This document shows positions 1 through 9,843 of a stretch of DNA of 64,000 nt, piece by piece. Made by a program: the position numbers and the translations under genes. The first letter of the stretch is position 1, and each line of letters starts with the position of its first letter. Source of the DNA: Bacteroidaceae bacterium (GTDB lineage: Bacteria; Bacteroidota; Bacteroidia; Bacteroidales; Bacteroidaceae); NCBI GenBank assembly GCA_016286165.1, contig JAEESE010000011.1:1-64000 (forward strand), written 5' to 3'. The notes under the pieces were generated by a model that was not told the DNA's origin, did no database searches, and saw nothing but the letters and a program-made list of their open reading frames with translations.

Positions 1-78
1 CCATCCCGAACAGAGAAGTTAAGCCCGCTTGCGCCGATGGTACTGCACACCCGTGGGAGAGTAGGTAGCCGCCACTTT
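1..78 (+). rRNA. rrf: 5S ribosomal RNA, 3' part
   Basis: The window opens inside a 5S rRNA: 'CCATCCCGAACAGAGAAGTT' followed by the conserved 'GGGAGAGTAGGTAGCCGCC' 3' end. About 35 nt of the 5' end lie outside the window. A strong terminator follows at once, so this is probably the end of an rRNA operon whose 16S and 23S genes lie to the left. The exact 3' end is approximate. Confidence 0.93.
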
Positions 79-86
79 CAACCAAG

Positions 87-123
87 AAGCCCCGAGCATC
101 AGCAATGATACTCGGGGCTTTGT
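87..123 (+). terminator. Rho-independent terminator of the 5S/rRNA operon
   Basis: Perfect 10-bp stem AAGCCCCGAG/CTCGGGGCTT followed by TTGTT, directly after the 5S 3' end. Confidence 0.85.
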
Positions 124-310
124 TCGTCTGGAGTTTTCATGTTCTCGCTTTTATTTAGTAATGTTCGTTTACTGTCAGAAATTACACTTTATCTTTATTT
201 TGTACAACGTATCCAAAGTTCATCTTTTTATATTATTCCCTAAATAAGGACTTTGACAAATTTTTTGCTCTTTTGGTCAATTATTATCGGTGTTTTAGCA
301 TTTAAAACGC

Positions 311-318
311 TATCTTTG
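311..318 (+). promoter_or_regulatory. Bacteroidetes-type -7 element (TATCTTTG) upstream of the GH78 gene
   Basis: TATCTTTG matches the Bacteroidetes sigma-ABfr -7 consensus TAnnTTTG and lies 42 nt before the GH78 start. No clear TTTG -33 box is seen at the ideal spacing. The rest of 126-359 is AT-rich and shows nothing else. Confidence 0.55.
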
Positions 319-359
319 CTGCCAGATAAACGCTAATAATTTTAATTTACAAGATAATA

Positions 360-3300
360 ATGACTAATTCAAAGAGAATTGTTGCGAGTGTATTTTTGGT
401 TCTTGCTAACTACGTTTGCGCTTTTGCATTAATCGTTGACAATCTTCGCGTTCAATCATTACGAAACCCAAGTGGCATAGATCAGCCTAATTTGCAGTTT
501 ACTTGGCAGTTGCAGTCAGCTGAGCGTGGCGTTGTGCAGACTTCTTATCAATTGGTGATAACTTCCGATGAAGGAGGTGATAATGTTGTTTTCGACTCGG
601 GTGTTGTACAAAGCGAGCAGTCCGTTGGTGTATGCGTCAACAATCTGTCCCTACAACCAGCCTCGCGTTATTACTGGCATGTTACCGTACAAGATAATAA
701 AGGTCAGACAGCTGTTTCTAATGAGATTGCATTCTTTGAAACAGGCCTGATGGGCAATGGTTGGAGCGGCGCAAAATGGATTAAGGCCACTGACGTGTCA
801 GCTGGACAGGCGGCAGATGATATTACAGACTACATCGTCGAGGGCAAGGTTCGTATAGAGCACACGGCAGCAGGTCTATGTTTTGCTATGCAGGACAACT
901 CGAATTTCTATTTCTGGCAATTGAATACCGAGGGTGACTATCCACGACTTCGACCTCACGTGTGGAATAACGGTAATCCAGCCTGTTTGGACAACGTGAA
1001 TCTAAGTGGCAAGGTGGCGCTTAACAATACTGACGAGTTCACGCTGCGCATTGAGGTAACAGGAGCTACGCGCGCCCGTACATATATAAATGATGTTCTT
1101 GTGGATGATCGTACAGGCAATTTTAAGTTTGGTAGAGTAGGTATGCGCGAAGACCACGGTGAGCGTGACGGCCGTGCTGAAATCGGTGTTTACGATGATA
1201 TACGTGTGACGACGGTTGATGGTAAGGTGCTCTTTGCCGAAGATTTCGAACAAGGTAATGGTTTCACGGGTGGTACGTTGAGGAACGGTAAACTGCGTAT
1301 CGTCGGTTCCACAAACGGTCATGTTCTTGTTTGGCAGAAGCAAACCGATGGTGCACCTGTACACTACGCCCTTGACTATGATATGTGTTTAGTTAAGGCC
1401 AGCGCAGCAGTCATCTTCGCCTGTACTTCATCGAATACTTATCATATGTGGCAAATCAATGCCAACGACAACGCCAATCCTGCAGTACGTCATCATACGT
1501 ACATCAATGGCAACCTCACATGGAATGATGCCCAGTTCACACAATTTAAGAAGAGCGATATCGTGGGGCGCAAGCATCACTACCGCGTTGAAGTGGAGGA
1601 CATGGTTATTCGTACTTTCGTTGACGATATTCTTGTTGATACCTATACCGACAATTCTGGTACCGCCGTTATGGGCGACATCGGAATGCGTGTTGACAAC
1701 AATACAGGTGAAGAAGCGTATTACGACAACCTTGTCCTAACGGAATATGATGCTGATGGAACGGCTCATATTCGCCTCTCTGAGGACTTCGAAGGCCCCT
1801 CCTCGGAATTTTTCTATGATGCTGTGGTTGAGGAGTTTCAAGGTAGTAGAATGTGCCATGTGAAGTCTGCCTCCGGCGAGAAGAAGGTGATGCAGACTAC
1901 CAGTGAAGGTATGCCTCAATTCCGTAAGACCTTTGCTGTCAGTAAGCGAGTTGCCTCAGCTATGCTCTTTACCAGCGGTCTGGGTGTTTACGACGTTTTT
2001 ATGAACGGACAACGTGTAGGCCACGCACATCCCGACGGCAGTATCATATATGAGGAACTGAAACCTGGATGGACAGATTTTCGTTACCGTGTTTTTTACA
2101 GCACACATGATGTAACCTCCTTGCTTACTGAGGGCAAGAACGCTATAGGCGCAGTTGTCACTCCCGGTTGGTGGGCAGGAGCTGTGATGCACGGGGCCTA
2201 TGGGTCGCCCAGTCTGGGCTTTCTTGCCAAATTGCTTATCCGCTATACCGATGGCACTGAGGATGTCATAGTCAGCGACCTCAGTTGGCTCTCATCTAAG
2301 GGCGGAGCTCTGAAGCTGGGCGACATCTACGATGGTGAAATCTACGATGCTCGGTTGGCTGCCAACTGGACTGCCGCGGACTATGATGACAGTCGATGGA
2401 ATGCCGTGAGCGAGAATATGGAGTTCAAGGGCGAGATTGACGCCTTCACTGGAGGCTACGTCAAGACTTTGCCTGAGCTGGTGCAGAAGGTGAAAACCGC
2501 CACCATACATGAAGGTGTTAAGAGCACCGGAACAGACTTTGGTATGGCTAATGTCGTCAGCACGAGCGAAGGTACAAATACCGTGACCGTCAAAAAAGGT
2601 CAGTCCGTGGTTTTCGATTTTGGACAAAACGTAGTTGGTTGGGTGAACTTCAAGGTGAAAGGCCGTGCCGGCAATCGCCTTAAGATGCGCTTTGTTGAGA
2701 TGTTGAACGACACCGGCTCCCGCAGCCGCGGCAACGATGGCCCTGGCGGTACACCTTATCTCGCTAATCTTCGTTCTGCCAAGGCTTCGCTTTACTATAC
2801 CTTATGCGGTGCCGATGAGGGTGAGAGCTACCACTCGTCCACAACCTTCTTCGGATTTCGCTATTGCGAGGTGACGCCTTCAGATGATGTCGAAATCCTT
2901 TCTATAGAAGCGCAGCCCGTCAGTTCCTCTACCGAAGCCCGCGGTTTCGTGGAAACCAGCAACGCATTGGTCAACCAACTCTTCTCGAATATCACTTGGG
3001 GACAGCGCGGCAATTTGCTCAGCGTACCAACAGACTGTCCGCAACGTGATGAGCGTCTGGGCTGGATGGCTGATACACAGGTGTTTACGTGCACTGGACT
3101 TTACAACGCTTTCATGGAATCATTCTACCGTAAATGGATGCAGGACGTGCGTGACGGACAGAACTCTCAGGGTGCCTATCCCGGTGTAGCTCCTGAGTGC
3201 TGGGGCACTCCATTCGGTCAGACTGTATGGGCCGATGCAGGAATTGTCGTTCCTTGGACTCTGTACGTTATGACCGGCAACAAAGATGTCATCAGTGAGA

Positions 3301-4481
3301 GCTATGACTCTATGGAGCGCTACATGAACTTCCTTTCCAAGCAGGCTTTCGACGGTTATCAGTACAACGGCGGTGGCCTTGAATGGGGAGATTGGCTCTC
3401 CTTTGTGAACACTGACACGCGCTATATTGCAGTGGCTTATTACGCTTACGTCACACAATTAATGGCAAAAATGAGCCGGGCACTTAGTGAGGGTGATGTC
3501 GATGCTTACGCTCAGAAAGCAGCGAAATATGACGAACTTTTCGAGAACATCAAAGCCGAGTTCCGCAAGCGATATATCACTCCATCAGTGCGCCAAACGA
3601 CGCAGACTGCATTGCTTATGGCTCTTCAATTCAACTTGCTTGATGGCGACACGGAAATTGAAAATTTCAAGACACGTCTTACACGCAATATTCGTAGTAA
3701 CGGCTACAAACTGAATACAGGTTTTGCAGGCACCCCTCTTTTAGGGCCTACTCTTTCTCGATATGGGCTCACCGACTACGCCTACGACCTGCTCCTTCAG
3801 CGCAACTGCCCGTCGTGGCTTTACAGTGTCGATCAGGGTGCTACCACTATTTGGGAACGCTGGAATAGCTACACCAAGGAGAGTGGATTCGGTGATCCTG
3901 GCATGAACAGCTTCAACCACTATGCTTATGGTGCCGTTGGCGAGTGGATGTATCGTTATATGTGTGGTATTCAATATGATGAGGAGCAGCCAGGCTTCAA
4001 ACATATCATCCTGCAACCGCAGCCAGACCGCCGCGAGACGCTTCCTACCGGACAGGAACTCATCACCTCAGCCAGCGCTCGTCATCAGAGTTATTATGGT
4101 GATATTCTTTCAACTTGGCAGACCACAGATCATGATGGACTGACCTACGAATGCACGGTCCCTGCTAATACTACCGCTACGCTTTACCTGCCTGTAGGCA
4201 GTGAGCAGACGGCCGTGTATGAGAGCAACCGCGTGGCAGCCGATTCCGAGGGTGTGGAATATGTGGGTTATGAGGTTGGGTACCAGATATACCGCCTCGG
4301 CTCTGGCAACTACCGCTTCACTACTAGCCTGAAAGATGCCATCTCGCATGTCCCTGCCGATAACACTGCGCTTCCAGTCTACGACCTTTATGGCCGTCTA
4401 ATCCGCAACGATAATGCATCAGTTCAAGGCTTGCGCGCTGGAATTTACATTTCCGGCGGCAAGAAAGTGATAACACATTAA
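360..4481 (+). CDS. Secreted alpha-L-rhamnosidase (GH78) with two inserted LamG-like modules
   Basis: This should hydrolyse terminal alpha-L-rhamnose from plant polysaccharides or glycosides outside the cytoplasm. A hydrophobic signal segment occupies about residues 5-23. An Ig-like rhamnosidase N-terminal domain follows at about 25-125. Two related concanavalin-like modules follow at about 135-310 and 320-495, each with an 'FYFWQ'/'YHMWQ' core and a 'Y(D)N' end. Next come the jelly-roll domain (about 530-700), the (alpha/alpha)6 catalytic domain with the GH78 hallmark 'DCPQRDERLGWMADTQ' near 893 and 'LEWGDW' near 1008, and a C-terminal beta-sandwich. The last about 35 residues ('YDLYGRLI..GLRAGIYI..GKKVI') resemble a type A T9SS sorting domain. 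At 1373 aa it is far longer than a plain GH78, mainly because of the two inserts. The family is certain; the exact glycan is not. rnhB follows 10 bp downstream. Confidence 0.9.
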   Translation: MTNSKRIVASVFLVLANYVCAFALIVDNLRVQSLRNPSGIDQPNLQFTWQLQSAERGVVQTSYQLVITSDEGGDNVVFDSGVVQSEQSVGVCVNNLSLQPASRYYWHVTVQDNKGQTAVSNEIAFFETGLMGNGWSGAKWIKATDVSAGQAADDITDYIVEGKVRIEHTAAGLCFAMQDNSNFYFWQLNTEGDYPRLRPHVWNNGNPACLDNVNLSGKVALNNTDEFTLRIEVTGATRARTYINDVLVDDRTGNFKFGRVGMREDHGERDGRAEIGVYDDIRVTTVDGKVLFAEDFEQGNGFTGGTLRNGKLRIVGSTNGHVLVWQKQTDGAPVHYALDYDMCLVKASAAVIFACTSSNTYHMWQINANDNANPAVRHHTYINGNLTWNDAQFTQFKKSDIVGRKHHYRVEVEDMVIRTFVDDILVDTYTDNSGTAVMGDIGMRVDNNTGEEAYYDNLVLTEYDADGTAHIRLSEDFEGPSSEFFYDAVVEEFQGSRMCHVKSASGEKKVMQTTSEGMPQFRKTFAVSKRVASAMLFTSGLGVYDVFMNGQRVGHAHPDGSIIYEELKPGWTDFRYRVFYSTHDVTSLLTEGKNAIGAVVTPGWWAGAVMHGAYGSPSLGFLAKLLIRYTDGTEDVIVSDLSWLSSKGGALKLGDIYDGEIYDARLAANWTAADYDDSRWNAVSENMEFKGEIDAFTGGYVKTLPELVQKVKTATIHEGVKSTGTDFGMANVVSTSEGTNTVTVKKGQSVVFDFGQNVVGWVNFKVKGRAGNRLKMRFVEMLNDTGSRSRGNDGPGGTPYLANLRSAKASLYYTLCGADEGESYHSSTTFFGFRYCEVTPSDDVEILSIEAQPVSSSTEARGFVETSNALVNQLFSNITWGQRGNLLSVPTDCPQRDERLGWMADTQVFTCTGLYNAFMESFYRKWMQDVRDGQNSQGAYPGVAPECWGTPFGQTVWADAGIVVPWTLYVMTGNKDVISESYDSMERYMNFLSKQAFDGYQYNGGGLEWGDWLSFVNTDTRYIAVAYYAYVTQLMAKMSRALSEGDVDAYAQKAAKYDELFENIKAEFRKRYITPSVRQTTQTALLMALQFNLLDGDTEIENFKTRLTRNIRSNGYKLNTGFAGTPLLGPTLSRYGLTDYAYDLLLQRNCPSWLYSVDQGATTIWERWNSYTKESGFGDPGMNSFNHYAYGAVGEWMYRYMCGIQYDEEQPGFKHIILQPQPDRRETLPTGQELITSASARHQSYYGDILSTWQTTDHDGLTYECTVPANTTATLYLPVGSEQTAVYESNRVAADSEGVEYVGYEVGYQIYRLGSGNYRFTTSLKDAISHVPADNTALPVYDLYGRLIRNDNASVQGLRAGIYISGGKKVITH

Positions 4482-4491
4482 TACGTTCAAG

Positions 4492-5112
4492 ATGCTGAAA
4501 AGTTTTCATACAGCAGGAGTCATAGAGGCCGGTTGCGATGAAGCCGGGCGTGGTTGCCTGGCAGGTCCTGTATTTGCCGCGGCCGTTGTGCTACCGCCAG
4601 ATTTCCATAATGAGTTGCTCAATGATTCCAAACAGCTCTCGGAGAATCGTCGGTATGAGTTACGTGAAGTAATAGAACGCGAGGCTGTTGCTTGGGCTGT
4701 GGCCGAGTGCTCGGCTGAGGAGATAGACAAATGGAATATTTTGCGATGCTCTATTACAGCCATGCAGAGAGCTTTGGACCAGTTGATTTTGCGCCCGGAA
4801 CATATTATTGTCGACGGCAACCGTTGGATACCTTACAAACATGATGGGCATGTCGTTCCGGCCGACACTGTCGTTAAAGGTGACGCCACTTTCATGTCTA
4901 TTGCCGCAGCTTCTATTCTGGCAAAGACCTACCGTGACGACCGAATGAAGGTTCTTGCACAGGAGTTCCCTCAATATGGTTGGGACAAGAATATGGGTTA
5001 CCCTTCCAAGGCTCACAGACAAGCCATCCGGCAGTATGGCCCTTCGCCTTACCACCGGATGACTTTCCGATTGCTGCCTGAGGAACAGCTTACTCTTTCA
5101 TTTAACGATTAG
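4492..5112 (+). CDS. rnhB: Ribonuclease HII
   Basis: Cleaves the RNA strand of RNA-DNA hybrids and starts removal of single ribonucleotides from DNA; cytoplasmic. At 206 aa it has normal family length. The N-terminal catalytic motif 'GCDEAGRGCLAGPV' supplies the Asp-Glu pair, and 'KGDATFMSIAAASILAKTYRD' contributes the later catalytic Asp and the basic patch. The GY(P)SKAHR segment near the C terminus is also typical. It begins 10 bp after the rhamnosidase stop and may be cotranscribed, but the pairing looks incidental. It converges on the acetylesterase gene with about 28 bp between stops. Confidence 0.95.
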   Translation: MLKSFHTAGVIEAGCDEAGRGCLAGPVFAAAVVLPPDFHNELLNDSKQLSENRRYELREVIEREAVAWAVAECSAEEIDKWNILRCSITAMQRALDQLILRPEHIIVDGNRWIPYKHDGHVVPADTVVKGDATFMSIAAASILAKTYRDDRMKVLAQEFPQYGWDKNMGYPSKAHRQAIRQYGPSPYHRMTFRLLPEEQLTLSFND

Positions 5113-5140
5113 CGTAAACGTTTTATTTAAAGAGACCATC

Positions 5141-7234
5141 TTACTTATAGTCTGCCCAGTCATCTGTGCGGAAGGGACCGACTGGAAGGCCTGAGACAGT
5201 CTTTAAGTCGCATGTCGGGTTGTCGGCCCAGGCATAGCGCACAGCAACGGGGTAGGGCACCTCAGGGCATTCAACAATGACGCGTTGCATGAATCGCTCG
5301 CCTTCAACATGCGCTTTGGCTACGTGCCAAACATGGTCTGGACCTGCTATGGTAAAGCCTTTGATATCAGCATTCTCTGCAAGTGCGTCACTACCTTGAA
5401 CCGGACGGAATGAGAGCGTAGCCTTGCCGTCGCTAACTCGCATTTGGTAGTATTCAGGTGCTGCGCATGCCTCGTCGCGGCCGTAGGTGCGGTTTAGTGC
5501 AAGCAATGCCAATCTACGTCCCACCTCTTGTTTGTTCTTGGGGTGGATATCCATTGCCATACCAATGTCGATATTTACCATCATACCGACGCCGTCGAGT
5601 TGTGTCGCTTTGCGCTGGGCCTCACGAATGGCAGCCCATTCTGATTCAGGCTGAATATCCTTTTCCCATCTGTAATTGGCAATCTGGACAAAGTAGAAGG
5701 GTAGGGCCTTGGATTCCTGCTGTCCGAAGAACCCACGGCGACGCTCGCCCTGCTGAGGAGCGGGTTTGGGATAGGTTGCCACTTCAGCATTCTTGTTGAA
5801 ACGTGCCTGCCAGTCAAGAATCATTCTCTGGAAGAGACTTTCGTATTGCACTGCACGGCCGACATTCGAGCAGCCTTGATACCAGATGAAACCACGAACA
5901 GGCATCGTAAGGAAGGGGGCAACCATAGCGTTATAGAGGTTGGCCGGGAACCATGCGTCATCGGGCCTCTTAGGTTCAACTTTGTCGGATAGGTTCTTCA
6001 CGTTTTGTGCGTCAAGGCTCTTCTTCCATTTCCAGTCGCCGGCGAGCGGAATAGTGGTCTTGTCAGCTTCGATATTGAAGGCTGCCGCTTCAGCTGCAAA
6101 GCCTCCGTCGCCGCTGGTGTCGTAAATGCGCACTGTGATTACGTTGCGGCCGGCCTTTACGAGTTCTGCGGGCACGGTGTAGGAACGTTCACGGCTCCAG
6201 CCGGCAGTCATGCCTACCCGCTTGCCATTCCAATATGTTATGTCTTCATCATCGATAGGTCCAAGCTTCAGTTTGATAGCATGTCCAGCCATGTTAGACG
6301 GTATATCCACCACGCGGCGCATCCACACAATGCCATCGAAACTCTTGAGTGCATCTACATTATCCCAGTGGGCGGGCTGTGCCATTGTCAGCCAAGCGCT
6401 GTCGTCGAAGTCGGCAGCTCCCCAGGGAGCGTTGTCAATGTTTCCTTCGTTGAGTCCTTTGTCGTTGCCGTAGACCTCTTTCATCCATTCGGCACGTTCC
6501 TCATCGTATAATTTGTTGAATTTAGTTTCATCGAAGCCAGTGGCGAATACACGTTTCTCATGCTCCTCGAAACCAGTTACCTCTGCCAATGCTTCGTGGC
6601 TTGTCCAACTTTCAGCCGGTGTACCGCCCCACGAGCTGTTGACGACACCAACGGCAATACCAAGTTTCTGCGACACTTCGCGAGCGAAGAAATAAGCAGC
6701 AGCCGAGAATTCCTCTACCATCTTAGGCGAGCAAACGGCCCAACCCTGAGTGTGACCCCGGGGAACGTTGGTCTGTGGCGTGTGAGCAACTGCGCGATCC
6801 ACTTGGAAAAGTCGCACGAGAGGGTGATTGGCATTGGCCACTTCTTGTTCCCAATTGTTGACCATACCCCAGCCCTTTACCGGCATTTCCATGTTCGATT
6901 GTCCGCTGCAGAACCAAACCTCACCGGCCATAACGTTGTCGAGCACCAGTTTCTTGCCATCGTCGAAGGTCAGTGTGTAAGGTCCTCCGGCGGCAGGCAC
7001 ACTGAGGTCGAAGGCAAAAGTGCCGTCCTGTTTGTCGGCTATGACCTTCATGGTTTGTTTGTCCCACGAGGTTGTTATTTTCACTGTCGCGCCTTTCTTG
7101 GCTTTAGCCGTCAGGTGCATGGTCGTGCGCTGCTGCAGAACCATATTACTTGACATCCACCCTGGCAGTGTCACTTCTGCGTTCATAGCAACAGCAGTGA
7201 CCATAGTAGCCATTGTCATTAATAGCTTTTTCAT
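5141..7234 (-). CDS. Secreted sialate O-acetylesterase-like SGNH esterase with inserted jelly-roll domain
   Basis: Predicted to remove O-acetyl groups from sugars (sialic acid or acetylated xylan/pectin). Residues 1-19 form a signal peptide ending near 'VAMNA'. The SGNH nucleophile block is 'WFCSGQSNMEMPV' (about residue 115), and the catalytic Asp-His lie in 'DIHPKNKQEVGRRLA' near 565. Between them, about residues 265-400, sits a GH2-like sugar-binding jelly roll ('FDDSAWLTM', 'GIVWMRRVVDIP', 'WNGKRVG'), the usual build of the 650-700 aa Bacteroidetes enzymes. It lies downstream of recA but behind recA's terminator, so it is probably transcribed separately. The proximity to a rhamnosidase suggests pectin or xylan side chains, which is inference. 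Confidence 0.88.
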   Translation of the reverse strand: MKKLLMTMATMVTAVAMNAEVTLPGWMSSNMVLQQRTTMHLTAKAKKGATVKITTSWDKQTMKVIADKQDGTFAFDLSVPAAGGPYTLTFDDGKKLVLDNVMAGEVWFCSGQSNMEMPVKGWGMVNNWEQEVANANHPLVRLFQVDRAVAHTPQTNVPRGHTQGWAVCSPKMVEEFSAAAYFFAREVSQKLGIAVGVVNSSWGGTPAESWTSHEALAEVTGFEEHEKRVFATGFDETKFNKLYDEERAEWMKEVYGNDKGLNEGNIDNAPWGAADFDDSAWLTMAQPAHWDNVDALKSFDGIVWMRRVVDIPSNMAGHAIKLKLGPIDDEDITYWNGKRVGMTAGWSRERSYTVPAELVKAGRNVITVRIYDTSGDGGFAAEAAAFNIEADKTTIPLAGDWKWKKSLDAQNVKNLSDKVEPKRPDDAWFPANLYNAMVAPFLTMPVRGFIWYQGCSNVGRAVQYESLFQRMILDWQARFNKNAEVATYPKPAPQQGERRRGFFGQQESKALPFYFVQIANYRWEKDIQPESEWAAIREAQRKATQLDGVGMMVNIDIGMAMDIHPKNKQEVGRRLALLALNRTYGRDEACAAPEYYQMRVSDGKATLSFRPVQGSDALAENADIKGFTIAGPDHVWHVAKAHVEGERFMQRVIVECPEVPYPVAVRYAWADNPTCDLKTVSGLPVGPFRTDDWADYK

Positions 7235-7279
7235 TGGAAATATAGTTTGGTTAGTTTATAGTGTGTTATAGAAATAGGT

Positions 7280-7307
7280 AAGCCCCATCCCGTGTGGGAA
7301 GGGGCTT
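7280..7307 (-). terminator. Terminator downstream of recA
   Basis: Hairpin with AAGCCCC/GGGGCTT arms plus an inner CCCGTGTGGGA part, just after the recA stop on the minus strand. The following minus-strand sequence is only moderately T-rich. Confidence 0.6.
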
Positions 7308-7312
7308 GCTGG

Positions 7313-8344
7313 TTATGCGCTTTTCTCTTCGTTCAGTTTAGCGATGATGGCAGCTTCAAGTTCTTCGGCCAGTTCGGGATTATCTTGAATCACCTTCTTC
7401 ACAGCCTCGCGTCCTTGTCCTATTTTGGAGTCGTTGTAGCTGAACCAAGAACCGGATTTCTTAATGATTTCGTATTCCACACCGAGGTCCACAATCTCTC
7501 CACTCCTTGAAATACCTTCGCCGAACGATATTTCGAACTCGGCCTTGCGGAATGGCGGTGCCACTTTATTCTTCACTACTTTCACGCGAACTTGGTTGCC
7601 AACGATTTCGTCGCCGTCCTTAACGCTTGTCACACGTCGTATGTCAAGTCGTACGCTTGAGTAGAACTTGAGTGCGTTACCACCGGTTGTGGTCTCAGGG
7701 TTGCCGAACATTACGCCAATCTTCTCGCGCAACTGGTTGATGAAAATGCAACAGGTCTTCGTCTTGGAGATTGTGGCGGTAAGTTTGCGCAGGGCCTGGC
7801 TCATGAGTCGAGCCTGCAGGCCTACCTTATTGTCGCCCATATCCCCTTCTATTTCAGCCTTTGGGGTGAGCGCTGCCACAGAGTCAATGACCACAAGGTC
7901 CACGGCTGCCGAACTTATGAGCTGATCGGCAATGGCCAGAGCCTGTTCGCCATTGTCGGGTTGCGAGATCCACAAATCTTGCAGCTTAACACCAAGCTTC
8001 TGAGCGTAGGTGGGGTCGAATGCGTGCTCTGCATCAATGAAGGCAGCAATGCCTCCTGCTTTCTGCACCTCAGCTATGGCGTGAATGGTGAGCGTGGTCT
8101 TACCTGATGATTCGGGGCCGTAGATCTCAATGATGCGTCCGCGTGGGTAACCGCCTACGCCGAGTGCATAGTTGAGACCGATGCTGCCGGTAGGTATTAC
8201 GTCGATTTTATCTGTCACTTGTTCTCCGAGGCGCATAATGCTGCCTTTGCCGAAGTCCTTCTCTATTTTAGCCATTGCCACCTGCAATGCTTGCAAGCGT
8301 GCCGCCCGTTCGTCTGCGGGCTTCTGTTCTTCTTTCTTTGCCAT
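7313..8344 (-). CDS. recA: Recombinase RecA
   Basis: DNA strand exchange and LexA/SOS coprotease, cytoplasmic. The 343 aa length is normal. Walker A is '[10 protein letters not shown]' (about residue 77) and Walker B is '[12 protein letters not shown]' (about 150). The allele-typical '[26 protein letters not shown]' L2/C-region also contributes to ATP sensing, and the C terminus is short and mixed-charge. It lies 37 bp after the carboxynorspermidine dehydrogenase stop, so the two may be cotranscribed. No LexA-type operator could be recognised upstream. Confidence 0.98.
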   Translation of the reverse strand: MAKKEEQKPADERAARLQALQVAMAKIEKDFGKGSIMRLGEQVTDKIDVIPTGSIGLNYALGVGGYPRGRIIEIYGPESSGKTTLTIHAIAEVQKAGGIAAFIDAEHAFDPTYAQKLGVKLQDLWISQPDNGEQALAIADQLISSAAVDLVVIDSVAALTPKAEIEGDMGDNKVGLQARLMSQALRKLTATISKTKTCCIFINQLREKIGVMFGNPETTTGGNALKFYSSVRLDIRRVTSVKDGDEIVGNQVRVKVVKNKVAPPFRKAEFEISFGEGISRSGEIVDLGVEYEIIKKSGSWFSYNDSKIGQGREAVKKVIQDNPELAEELEAAIIAKLNEEKSA

Positions 8345-8381
8345 ATAATTGTGATTAAGTTTAATGTTTAATGTAAAGCGC

Positions 8382-9620
8382 TTACAGCTCTAAATCCACA
8401 TCGTGGAGTTCGTGCCAAGGCAACCCCTGTTTGTTAAGCTGTTCCATGAAGGGATCCGGGTCGAACTCCTCTACGTTGTGCACGCCCGGTTTCACCCATT
8501 TGCCGGTAAGGAACATCATGGCTCCTATCATGGCTGGCACACCGGTGGTATAGCTTACCCCCTGCATACCAGTCTCTTCGTAGGCTGCTCGGTGCGAGCA
8601 GTTGTTGTAGACGTAGTAAGTATGCTCTTTGCCGTCCTTGCCTATACCGCGTATGCGGCAACCGATTGATGTCTGGCCCTCATAGTTCTCGCCCAGGTCT
8701 TGGGGATTGGGCAGCACGGCCTTTAGGAACTGCAGAGGCACAATCTTCACTTTTGCTGTGCCGGTGCCGTCGGCCAGCGGAGCTTCATATTCAATCTCGT
8801 CGATACGGCTCATACCGATATTCTGAATGACCTCGAGATGCTTGAGGTACTGCTGTCCGAAAGTCATCCAGAAACGAGCACGTTTAATGGTCGGATAGTT
8901 GATGACGAGCGACTCTATCTCCTCGTGGTGCAACAGGTAGCTGTCGCGCGGACCTATTTCGGGATAAGTGAGGTCTTTGTGAATCTCCAGCGGCTCGGTC
9001 TCAACCCATTTGCCGTCCTCCCAATACAATCCCTTCTGCGTTATCTCGCGAATGTTGATTTCCGGGTTGAAGTTAGTGGCAAAGGCCTTGTGGTGGTCGC
9101 CGGCATTGCAGTCCACGATGTCCAGGTATTGTATCTCGTTGAAATGATGCTTGGCAGCATACGCCGTGTAAATGCTCGTCACGCCCGGGTCGAAGCCGCA
9201 ACCAAGAATGGCTGTCAGGCCTGCCTGCTCAAATCTCTCGCGGTAAGCCCATTGCCATGAGTATTCGAAATGAGCCTCGTCCTTGGGCTCGTAGTTGGCG
9301 GTGTCGAGGTAGTTGCAGCCTGTAGCAAGGCAAGCCTCCATGATGGTGAGGTCCTGATAGGGTAGTGCCAGGTTTACGACGATGTCGGGCTTGTAGCTGT
9401 TTAGCAGCTCCACGAGTTCAGGCACGTTGTCGGCATCAACGCGCGCTGTTTTTATGCCTTTGTAGCCGGTTGCGCGCTCCACGTCGGCAGCCAGCTTATC
9501 GCATTTGGCCTTAGTGCGCGAAGCTATCATGATGTCGGTGAACACTTCGGGGTTTTGTGCAATCTTGTGTGCGGCTACGGTGGCAACGCCTCCTGCGCCG
9601 ATGATAAGTACTTTTCCCAT
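8382..9620 (-). CDS. Carboxynorspermidine dehydrogenase (saccharopine dehydrogenase family)
   Basis: A member of the saccharopine dehydrogenase family. In Bacteroidetes this 400-aa type reduces the Schiff base of aspartate semialdehyde with diaminopropane or putrescine, giving carboxy(nor)spermidine, the first step of the alternative spermidine route. The N-terminal Rossmann motif is '[16 protein letters not shown]' (residues 4-19). The conserved '[18 protein letters not shown]' and '[16 protein letters not shown]' blocks are typical of CASDH. The 412 aa length fits. The partner decarboxylase is not in the window. True lysine-pathway saccharopine dehydrogenase is the alternative and is less likely because no other lysine genes are adjacent. 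Confidence 0.85.
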   Translation of the reverse strand: MGKVLIIGAGGVATVAAHKIAQNPEVFTDIMIASRTKAKCDKLAADVERATGYKGIKTARVDADNVPELVELLNSYKPDIVVNLALPYQDLTIMEACLATGCNYLDTANYEPKDEAHFEYSWQWAYRERFEQAGLTAILGCGFDPGVTSIYTAYAAKHHFNEIQYLDIVDCNAGDHHKAFATNFNPEINIREITQKGLYWEDGKWVETEPLEIHKDLTYPEIGPRDSYLLHHEEIESLVINYPTIKRARFWMTFGQQYLKHLEVIQNIGMSRIDEIEYEAPLADGTGTAKVKIVPLQFLKAVLPNPQDLGENYEGQTSIGCRIRGIGKDGKEHTYYVYNNCSHRAAYEETGMQGVSYTTGVPAMIGAMMFLTGKWVKPGVHNVEEFDPDPFMEQLNKQGLPWHELHDVDLEL

Positions 9621-9843
9621 AATATTATAAGTTTGTCTTTTTGGTATATCAGTGCGTTTGCGGTGCGAAGTTACTAAAAATGCTTAGCCGTGACAAGAAA
9701 AAGAGGTTATTTTTTTAAAAATGATATTATCAAGCAGTCAAAAAGGCAGTAATTACGACTTTTTGGCTGCACATAATGAGCTTGCATAGCTTTTGCTGCA
9801 TCACAAGTAAAGGCATTAATAATAAACTTAAAACACAATAATT

